Source: Desulfobacterales bacterium (GTDB lineage Bacteria; Desulfobacterota; Desulfobacteria; Desulfobacterales; JAUCGF01). Taken from it: a DNA stretch of 5,194 nucleotides. The notes under the pieces were generated by a model. It was given only the letters and a program-made list of their open reading frames with translations. It searched no databases and was not told the DNA's origin. Of the stretch, positions 1 through 5,194 are shown in pieces. How positions within the stretch are numbered: the first letter of the stretch is position 1; each line of letters opens with the position of its first letter. Both the position numbers and the translations under genes were made by a program. The stretch lies in NCBI GenBank assembly GCA_029940345.1, contig JAOZRC010000435.1:1-5194 (forward strand), given 5' to 3'.

Positions 1-93
1 GCTGAAATATATTTCTTCTTGACAGACCAACTCAGAAGTCTACATATCAATTTACCAAAGTAGAATTAAAAATACCACAAGTTAGCATTGCTA
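1..93. other. Noncoding stretch downstream of lpxK
   Basis: These bases follow the end of lpxK in the direction of transcription. I see no gene end or start, only a 12-base palindrome gaaatatatttc (4-15) and AT-rich sequence. A next operon gene could begin beyond the window edge. Confidence 0.5.
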
Positions 94-102
94 TCAAGCA
101 AT
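87..102 (-). other. Small hairpin across the lpxK stop codon
   Basis: The arms attgct (87-92) and agcaat (97-102) are perfect inverted repeats with a 4-base loop and enclose the TGA stop of lpxK (94-96). On the transcript this would be a 6-bp stem without an adjacent run of U residues, so it is not a convincing intrinsic terminator. It might pause or protect a transcript end, or be chance in AT-rich sequence. Confidence 0.25.
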
Positions 103-1290
103 TTCAGATTTTAGTGCCACAAGACGTCGCTTAATATAGTCATCAAACAGGCTGTCGTTCCCCTTTGATTTTATTTCAACGCCTATCACGACGAGATTTG
201 TCGGCCATGTTATTTCGGGGTCAAGACGGGTGTAATCTTTATCACTGGTAACAATCAATTTGGCTCCGGAAGCAATCACTGCCGCTTTAATCGTACGAAT
301 ATCCCTGTCTGTGTAAGCATAATGGTCCGGGAATTCAGAAAAACCGACCGTTTGGTATCCCAGCCGTTTTAATGTTATCCTGAAATCAGCATTATTCGCC
401 AATCCGCAAAATCCATAGACGGCGATGTTTTCAGTTTCAATCTTTACGTCTGTAAATGGCAGGCCAGCAGGCGAAATTGTTCCGGCTGGAATAATGCCTC
501 TGATCATCGGGATATGGACCGTTTTAAAAAGCGGTCGGCGGCCGCGTAGGAAATTAATTTTTTGCCTAACCTTGTCATGGTCAGTTGACAGTTTGCTGTC
601 ACAACGCGTAAAGATACAGATGTCGGCGCGTTTCAGAGCCTGAACCGGCTCGCGCAACGGGCCTCTTGGCAGGAGGTGGGTATTGCCAAAGGGACGGGCA
701 TAATCTAAAAGAATTATATTGATATCACGTGCCAGGCTTAAATGCTGAAACCCATCATCTAATATAATCACATCCGGTGTAAACCGGCTAATAGCGAGAC
801 AACCGGCTTTATAGCGACTCCGTCCGATAACAACCGGGATATCACCGAGTTGATAGGCGATCATTACGGGTTCATCGCCCGCATCGGCATAATTCATTCG
901 TATGGTTTGGCCATTGCTGACAATGCCGCCTTGTTCGGAGGCTGAACCTTTATATCCCCGGCACACAATCACAGTTCGATAGCCGAGCCGTTGGCACAAA
1001 TTTGCTAAATAGATTGTCATCGGCGTTTTACCGGTTCCGCCGACAGTCAGATTGCCAATGGAGATAACGATGCAGGGAAGGCGGTGATTTTTAAGCCATC
1101 CTTTTTGATAACTGTGCGCTCTTAATTGAATGCCAATTCTGTATAGAAACGATAGAAAAAACAGCGGTGTTCCCAGGGAAAACCACGGTAAGTCTCTATT
1201 ATGATAGATTATATTGCGAATCCGGGTCGATAGTTTGCGGTCAGGTTTTGGCATTCTATTTACAGCTTTTAAATTGGGTCGGCCAAACAC
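94..1290 (-). CDS. lpxK: Tetraacyldisaccharide 4'-kinase (lipid A 4'-kinase)
   Basis: LpxK transfers the ATP gamma-phosphate to the 4' position of the tetraacyldisaccharide 1-phosphate, giving lipid IVA, on the cytoplasmic face of the inner membrane. A hydrophobic, membrane-associating segment (about residues 39-54) precedes the P-loop GNLTVGGTGKTP (79-90). Next come AGDEP (137-141, whose Asp matches the family's catalytic Asp), LDDGFQH (177-183), LLPRGPLREP (206-215) and FPDHYAY (320-326, whose His matches the proposed catalytic-dyad His). At 398 residues it is longer than the E. coli enzyme (about 330) because of its N-terminus and C-terminal part; no key motif is missing. The given start is a GTG that overlaps the end of waaA by 22 bases. 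An ATG at 1254 (residue 13), just after the waaA stop, would give 386 residues and is equally plausible. Neither start has a clear Shine-Dalgarno site, which suggests translational coupling to waaA. The identity is near certain; only the start is open. Confidence 0.97.
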   Translation of the reverse strand: MFGRPNLKAVNRMPKPDRKLSTRIRNIIYHNRDLPWFSLGTPLFFLSFLYRIGIQLRAHSYQKGWLKNHRLPCIVISIGNLTVGGTGKTPMTIYLANLCQRLGYRTVIVCRGYKGSASEQGGIVSNGQTIRMNYADAGDEPVMIAYQLGDIPVVIGRSRYKAGCLAISRFTPDVIILDDGFQHLSLARDINIILLDYARPFGNTHLLPRGPLREPVQALKRADICIFTRCDSKLSTDHDKVRQKINFLRGRRPLFKTVHIPMIRGIIPAGTISPAGLPFTDVKIETENIAVYGFCGLANNADFRITLKRLGYQTVGFSEFPDHYAYTDRDIRTIKAAVIASGAKLIVTSDKDYTRLDPEITWPTNLVVIGVEIKSKGNDSLFDDYIKRRLVALKSEIA

Positions 1291-2618
1291 CTGACCGCCG
1301 CATTAACCGTTTTGGCGACTGCGCCCCTGTTTTCCTTTAACAACTGATATCCGTTTTGCCCCATCATTCGTGCATAGGGTTCATCGGTTAATAATTTTCT
1401 AAAAGCATTATATAAGCTGTCAGCATCGTGTACCTGCAGGGCGGCTTGGGCTTTTAACAATTTATGATGGATTAATGCGAAATCGCTCATATCGGGTCCG
1501 AATAGAATCGGTTTGGCAAACAGCGCCGCTTCCAGCGGATTATGGCCACCGCACTTAACCAAACTGCCGCCGATAAACGCGATATGGGCGATTGCATAAA
1601 TCTTTTTTAACATTCCGATGGTATCGACAATCAAAACATCTAAAATCTCATCCGAATCCGAATCTCCGTCATTCTGCCTTTGTGTCAGGGGCATTGAAAG
1701 AAAACCGGCATCATGGCACAATCGGCCAACAGATGCAGCCCGATGCGGATCGCGGGGCGCGATAACCAGGAGTGTATCCGGTTCGGTCAGTTTCAGGCGT
1801 CTCCAGGCATCCAGGATAATTGTTTCTTCACCTGGATGGGTGCTGCCCGCAACGATAATTTTCAGACCCGATTTAACAAAACAGGCAGGGATTTTCAGTT
1901 GCCGTTTGAAAAAATCTATTTGAAGATCGGCACTATGAATTGCCTGGGTTTCAAATTTTATGTTTCCGCATAGTTCCAAGCGTTCACGCGAAACACCCAG
2001 GCGGATAAAACGGCTGAAATCGGCCTGCGATTGAATGCAAACCGTCGTAAATGCGCCAAACATCAGTTGGGTAAAAAAACCAAAGCGCAAATAGGTACAC
2101 AAAGCCTTTTCAGAGATTCGGGCGTTAACGAGCATAACCGGAACATTGCGTGTCTGCATGAAATGCATAAAATTAGGCCAGATATCCGTTTCAATGATTA
2201 TCATCAATGCCGGATCAATCTGATTGCCAATTTTTTTAACGCAAAACAGGAGATCATACGGGAAATAAACGATTCTTACAACCTGCTGAGACAAGCGACT
2301 GACAGCAATTTCATATCCGGTTTGAGTCGAAGCGGAAAAAATAAGCGGGCGTTCCGGAAAACGGGCTTTCAATGCCTGAATAAGTGGAAACGCCGCAAGA
2401 ACCTCTCCGACCGAGAGGGCATGTACCCAAATCGGTTTGGAAGGCAAAAAGAATTGGCTGTGTTTGCTAGCGGAAGGCGGCTTTATTCCGAGTCTGTATA
2501 AAAAAGTCTGGCGGCGTTTGGAAGAGGTCAATATCAATGGCAGAAGCAGCCAACCGCCCAAAATCAGCCCTGACAAAATCAGAAAATTGTATATAAACAG
2601 GAGAAATTTAGTCCGCAT
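1269..2618 (-). CDS. waaA: 3-deoxy-D-manno-octulosonic acid (Kdo) transferase
   Basis: WaaA (KdtA) transfers Kdo from CMP-Kdo to lipid A precursor at the inner membrane, the step before core assembly. It is a GT-B glycosyltransferase (family GT30). An N-terminal membrane anchor (about residues 5-30) is followed by WVHALSVGE (64-72), whose Glu72 aligns with the known catalytic base. Other family blocks are ETDIWPN (143-149), VNARISEKA (164-172), GNIKFE (218-223), AGSTHPGEE (257-265), DTIGML (332-337), and the CMP-binding region FIGGSLVKCGGHNPLEAALF (348-367) leading to KPILFGP. The length of 449 is slightly above the usual 420-430; part of the excess is an acidic Asp/Ser-rich insert around 317-324. 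The ATG overlaps the end of lptG by 11 bases and has no evident ribosome site, so coupled translation is likely. The sequence does not tell how many Kdo residues it adds. Confidence 0.97.
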   Translation of the reverse strand: MRTKFLLFIYNFLILSGLILGGWLLLPLILTSSKRRQTFLYRLGIKPPSASKHSQFFLPSKPIWVHALSVGEVLAAFPLIQALKARFPERPLIFSASTQTGYEIAVSRLSQQVVRIVYFPYDLLFCVKKIGNQIDPALMIIIETDIWPNFMHFMQTRNVPVMLVNARISEKALCTYLRFGFFTQLMFGAFTTVCIQSQADFSRFIRLGVSRERLELCGNIKFETQAIHSADLQIDFFKRQLKIPACFVKSGLKIIVAGSTHPGEETIILDAWRRLKLTEPDTLLVIAPRDPHRAASVGRLCHDAGFLSMPLTQRQNDGDSDSDEILDVLIVDTIGMLKKIYAIAHIAFIGGSLVKCGGHNPLEAALFAKPILFGPDMSDFALIHHKLLKAQAALQVHDADSLYNAFRKLLTDEPYARMMGQNGYQLLKENRGAVAKTVNAAVRCLADPI

Positions 2619-3684
2619 ACAACAGGTTCAGGATTGCAAGGCAAAAGAAAATCAAATTCGCAGTCCATACCGCGATTATTGGCGGCATCATACCACCGTA
2701 TCCCAAAGAAACACAAAAGCTGTAAAAAATCCAATAAAGAAAGGCAATTCCGATTCCCAGCGCGACGCCCAGGGGCAGTGCATCTCCTATTTGACGACGA
2801 ATCCCGATGCTGACGCCGACCAAACTCATAATAATACAAACAAAAGGAAAGGCAATTTTGGCGTAAAGATCAATCCGGTAGTTCGTGGCGTCGTACCCTT
2901 CTTTTTCAACCTTACGCATGTAATCAGCCAATTCGGTGAAACTCATTTCTTCTGATTTTTTCATTACCCGTTTTAAATCTTCCGGTAGAAAATCAAATTT
3001 GGCCGCCATTTTGTCATAAAGGTTAGATTCATAATCACCCCGTTCAGGATTGAGTTGCTGCACCAACGCCTCATAGAACCACCATTGGCCGTCTTTAAAA
3101 AATCCTTTTTCAGCGTCAATCCGCTCAATCAGCCTGAATTGTTTATCAAATTTATGTATTGTGATACCAAAAATCGCTTTTTCCATGGGATTAAAAAAGC
3201 GTATATGCGAGATCAGCCGGTCTCCTTTGATCCAAATATTTTCCGCTTTCGCTGTTATCACCAGTTCTTTACGGACCTCACCCAGCCAAATTCGATTGGC
3301 TTTCGCAGTCGAAATCGGCACAAGCACTTCGGACAGTAAAAAAAGAAGCACTGTAAAAAGAAGACCTATTATTATTACGGGTTTTAAAAGATAAAAAGTG
3401 CTGACGCCACTGCTTGTCAGTGCAATGATCTCGTTGTTCCTGTTCATCAGGCCAAATACGATTAAAACAGCCAAAAGAATGCCTACCGGTGCGATCTGAG
3501 CAACAATAAAAGGCGTTTTATACACAAAAAAAGTAAATGCTTTGGAAAAAGAAAGACCGGCTTCGAGAAAATCATCAATTTTTTCCAGGAAGTCCACAAT
3601 AATGTATATTCCGACGACCATTATCAGAATAAAGCCAAACAATTTGATGATTTCTTTGGTCAGATATTTGTTAATAATTGACAT
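2608..3684 (-). CDS. lptG: LPS export permease LptG (YjgP/YjgQ family)
   Basis: This is an inner-membrane subunit of the LptB2FG ABC exporter, which extracts LPS from the inner membrane and passes it to LptC/LptA. The 358-residue protein has the family layout. TM1 is about 12-32, followed by DFLEKIDDFLE (31-41) as in LptG proteins. TM2 is about 58-80 and TM3 about 100-121. A periplasmic beta-jellyroll region runs about 125-265 (ENIWIKGD and FDFLPEDL lie in it). TM4-TM6 are about 274-295, 302-324 and 334-356. The NEIIALTSSGVS stretch (84-95) is the conserved cytoplasmic loop expected to contact the LptB ATPase. The length matches the family. The ATG at 3684 has only a weak purine-rich upstream stretch. 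The call of LptG rather than LptF rests on the position next to waaA and the N-terminal pattern; the other LptF-like permease end lies just upstream. The 258-base gap to that gene contains a palindromic insertion-like element. Confidence 0.94.
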   Translation of the reverse strand: MSIINKYLTKEIIKLFGFILIMVVGIYIIVDFLEKIDDFLEAGLSFSKAFTFFVYKTPFIVAQIAPVGILLAVLIVFGLMNRNNEIIALTSSGVSTFYLLKPVIIIGLLFTVLLFLLSEVLVPISTAKANRIWLGEVRKELVITAKAENIWIKGDRLISHIRFFNPMEKAIFGITIHKFDKQFRLIERIDAEKGFFKDGQWWFYEALVQQLNPERGDYESNLYDKMAAKFDFLPEDLKRVMKKSEEMSFTELADYMRKVEKEGYDATNYRIDLYAKIAFPFVCIIMSLVGVSIGIRRQIGDALPLGVALGIGIAFLYWIFYSFCVSLGYGGMMPPIIAVWTANLIFFCLAILNLLYAD

Positions 3685-3720
3685 TTTTAAGTTATTTCTT
3701 CATAAGTTCATATAAATTAT

Positions 3721-3902
3721 TGGGCATCTTTCATCTAAGATTAAAAGTAGTTTACACTTTCCTCGCTGATCTACAAGGATTTTGCAAATATTGTTCATTG
3801 GCATATATGCCTGAACCTAAAGGATAATCACAGTCTTAATCCTTATTAAACCAAATCCTTGTAGTTTTAGGAAAGTGTAAACCGGAAAATGAAGGATGCC
3901 CA
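3721..3902. mobile_element. MITE-like palindromic element between lptF and lptG
   Basis: This 182-base noncoding element has inverted ends. The left end tgggcatctttcat (3721-3734) pairs with the right end atgaaggatgccca (3889-3902) at 13 of 14 positions. Two more perfect inverted pairs are nested inside: gtttacactttcct (3750-3763) with aggaaagtgtaaac (3869-3882), and ctacaaggattt (3771-3782) with aaatccttgtag (3853-3864). The centre holds the palindrome ggcatatatgcc (3800-3811) and a small aaggat/atcctt hairpin (3820-3844). The same five bases, attat, flank both ends (3716-3720 and 3903-3907), as a target-site duplication would. No transposase frame is present, so it would be non-autonomous. 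The flanks are AT-rich, so the duplication may be chance. A regulatory or RNA-stabilising hairpin is the alternative reading. I cannot name the transposase family. Confidence 0.6.
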
Positions 3903-3906
3903 ATTA

Positions 3907-3941
3907 TTGTAATTTGTAATTTGAAATTTGTAACTTGAAAA
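3907..3941. repeat. Five-unit heptameric tandem repeat after the lptF-LysM stop
   Basis: Five 7-base units follow one another without gaps: ttgtaat (3907-3913), ttgtaat (3914-3920), ttgaaat (3921-3927), ttgtaac (3928-3934) and ttgaaaa (3935-3941). The array starts at the last base of the right flanking attat of the palindromic element and ends directly next to the stop codon of the LysM fusion gene. It is not coding. It resembles the degenerate heptamer arrays found between genes in several bacterial groups; its role is unknown. Confidence 0.75.
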
Positions 3942-3942
3942 A

Positions 3943-5194
3943 CTATCTTTCCTTTTGAATAATAAAAATATTGCCGGGGCTGATTACATCATCGGCGCTC
4001 AAATGATTAAGATGTCGCAATTCATCAACGGTCAAGGCATAGCGACGGCTAATTCCATAAAGAGTTTCGCCCCGTTTTACTAAATGATAACGGGGTTTAA
4101 AGATTTCATTGGACAGTTCCAGCGGGGATGTTTGCGGCATTCCCGGATCCGTTGCCGAAGCGCCCTCTTTGATAATAAGCAGGCGATCCAACTCTTGATC
4201 AAGATAACCCATTTTAAGTTCCAGGAAAGATTCAAACTGTTCAAACCGGTCGATTGTCTGTTCCGTATCAATTGCCAGTTTTTCATACGCCGCCAACTGT
4301 TTTTGCACAGTATTCAGTTGAAAGGGTTTTTTGTCCGGATGTTTCGGCGTTTCAACAGGTTCATCCTGCTTCGGCTGTTGCTTTATTTTCATAATCCAGG
4401 CGTTCATTTTGGAATTGAGAAGGACCAGTCGGGGTGAATAGATATTCACCAGAAGATAAAGGATAATGATCAGGCTTATTCCCACCAGGCTGATAATCAG
4501 TTTGCGCGAGAGCCTGTTCGGGGTGGCGGCCAGTTCGCTTTGGGCCTTTTTTTTACGGCGAAAGCGCCATCCGTTGTGTCCTGATGCAGGCTTGTCGGTG
4601 ACTTGTTTGTATTCCAATTGCGAATTTTTCATCGGGTCACTCCATTTATGAGATGACCGATGGTCGCGTTGCAACCGTTCCTTTATACGCAATCCGATAT
4701 TTTTTTTGGTATTTGGCTTTTCAGCAGTTCCGGAAGATGTTCTACGCGCCGCATCTTTGAATGAATATTCCGCCCGCGCATAAGCCTGGCGGCTTATTTG
4801 ACGATCGCGTTCTTTTTTCCATGACAGGTATTTGGTCTGCCAGGAGCGCAGTTGGTTATTCAAACCCAGTGAATAATCGAGACTGTCAAGCGGACGTCTC
4901 AATTTTCGAAAAAAGAGTGGTGAACCGGATTCACGCCATCCGGAACCCTGCGATTCCACTTTTTCGTCCGCATCTGATAATCGTTTGGCCATACGACGCT
5001 TTAAAAATTCAAGTAAACGCGTTACAAAACCTAAACTGATGGTCTTTTCATTGGCTGTACGCACCAGCAGAAACAGGCCTAGTGATCCCATCACGATATT
5101 CGGAACCCACATGCCGACCAGGGGCGGATAAACGCCTGACTCACCAAACACCCAACCGGTTGACAGAAGCATATAGTAAACCAGGAAACAAACC
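3943..5194 (-). CDS. lptF: LptF-type LPS permease (C-terminal part) fused to membrane-anchored LysM domain; 5' end outside window
   Basis: The frame is open to the window edge, so the ATG at 5172 is not the true start; the upstream codons read VCFLVYY. Numbering from that ATG, residues 1-40 are the end of an LptF/LptG permease: the end of TM5, FGESGVYPP, then TM6 (about 18-38, with MWVPN). No stop follows. The chain continues through a very basic, probably cytoplasmic linker (about 41-220), FRRKKK (204-209), and an extra TM helix (about 225-244). A Lys/Pro-rich spacer and a coiled-coil-like stretch (about 287-335) come next. The C-terminal LysM domain (about 362-406) begins YHLVKRGETLYGISRRYA and ends SPGNIFII. 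LptF normally ends with a cytoplasmic C-terminus, so one more helix would place LysM in the periplasm, where it could bind peptidoglycan. The exporter role comes from family knowledge; the wall-anchoring role is inference. The gene lies upstream of lptG as expected for lptF and stops with TAG at 3943-3945. Confidence 0.88.
   Translation of the reverse strand, partial: VCFLVYYMLLSTGWVFGESGVYPPLVGMWVPNIVMGSLGLFLLVRTANEKTISLGFVTRLLEFLKRRMAKRLSDADEKVESQGSGWRESGSPLFFRKLRRPLDSLDYSLGLNNQLRSWQTKYLSWKKERDRQISRQAYARAEYSFKDAARRTSSGTAEKPNTKKNIGLRIKERLQRDHRSSHKWSDPMKNSQLEYKQVTDKPASGHNGWRFRRKKKAQSELAATPNRLSRKLIISLVGISLIIILYLLVNIYSPRLVLLNSKMNAWIMKIKQQPKQDEPVETPKHPDKKPFQLNTVQKQLAAYEKLAIDTEQTIDRFEQFESFLELKMGYLDQELDRLLIIKEGASATDPGMPQTSPLELSNEIFKPRYHLVKRGETLYGISRRYALTVDELRHLNHLSADDVISPGNIFIIQKER
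4630..4643 (-). promoter_or_regulatory. Candidate internal ribosome binding site and start for a separate TM-LysM protein
   Basis: Inside the LptF-LysM frame, GGAG (4640-4643) stands seven bases before an in-frame ATG (4630-4632). This is the best Shine-Dalgarno arrangement that I see in the window; the starts of lptG, waaA and lpxK lack one. Initiation here would yield a 229-residue protein beginning MKNSQLEYKQ, with a basic N-terminus, one membrane helix and a C-terminal LysM domain, a typical inside-to-outside anchored topology. It could be a working second start or a remnant of a once separate gene that fused to lptF. Use of the site is inferred only. Confidence 0.45.

Noticed and set aside
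19..46. TTGACA followed by TACATA on the plus strand, as a promoter
   Set aside because: The -35 match is perfect, but the -10 is poor (three of six) and it would fire into the antisense of lpxK; too weak to call.
425..643. Plus-strand open frame of 72 codons
   Set aside because: It lies wholly inside lpxK on the other strand and its translation resembles no protein family that I know.
2579..2839. Minus-strand 86-codon frame across the lptG/waaA junction
   Set aside because: It is an out-of-frame shadow of the lptG C-terminus, rich in Arg and Cys, with no domain.
1618..2955. Several plus-strand open frames (1618-1923, 1713-1973, 2031-2501, 2437-2955)
   Set aside because: All are antisense to the well-conserved waaA and lptG frames, overlap one another and lack recognisable motifs.
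3685..3763. Minus-strand promoter for lptG at the element edge (for example TTAGAT with TATATG)
   Set aside because: The sequence is AT-rich, with only weak box matches; several equally poor pairs can be drawn.
3907..3941. CRISPR-like array
   Set aside because: The units are 7 bases and contiguous, without spacers, and no cas genes are present.
4080..5039. Frames at 4080-4286 (minus) and 4084-4437, 4466-4651 and 4761-5039 (plus)
   Set aside because: They are shadows of the LptF-LysM fusion gene, whose frame carries clear TM and LysM signals.

Overview
All recognisable genes lie on the minus strand, so transcription runs from the high-coordinate end to the low end. The window is one piece of an outer-membrane lipopolysaccharide (LPS) locus. 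In transcription order it holds an LptF-type permease cut by the window edge and fused to a LysM domain (3943-5194), a 258-base gap, lptG (2608-3684), waaA/kdtA (1269-2618) and lpxK (94-1290). The last three genes overlap one another and look like a tightly packed operon.

The gene content requires a Gram-negative, diderm, LPS-making bacterium. The order lptF-lptG-waaA-lpxK, the style of the LpxK protein (long N-terminus, GNLTVGGTGKTP, LDDGFQH and LLPRGPLREP motifs) and the moderately AT-leaning base composition fit the former Deltaproteobacteria (Desulfobacterota, possibly a Desulfobacterales-like lineage). That placement is recalled from family knowledge and was not computed.

The genes work together as follows. 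LpxK phosphorylates the lipid A disaccharide and WaaA adds Kdo to lipid A, both at the inner membrane. LptF and LptG are the two membrane subunits of the LptB2FG exporter, which lifts finished LPS out of the inner membrane towards the LptC/LptA bridge. The locus therefore links late lipid A/Kdo assembly with export.

Two things stand out. First, the LptF frame does not stop after its sixth transmembrane helix. It continues through a basic cytoplasmic linker, a seventh membrane helix, a coiled-coil-like segment and a C-terminal LysM domain, which would give the LPS exporter a peptidoglycan-binding arm. A GGAG-spaced internal ATG at 4632 could also start the membrane-LysM part as a separate protein. 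Second, the gap between lptF and lptG holds a 182-base palindromic element (3721-3902) with inverted ends and a 5-base flanking duplication, like a MITE, followed by a five-unit heptameric repeat. Bases 1-93 hold no gene that I can support.
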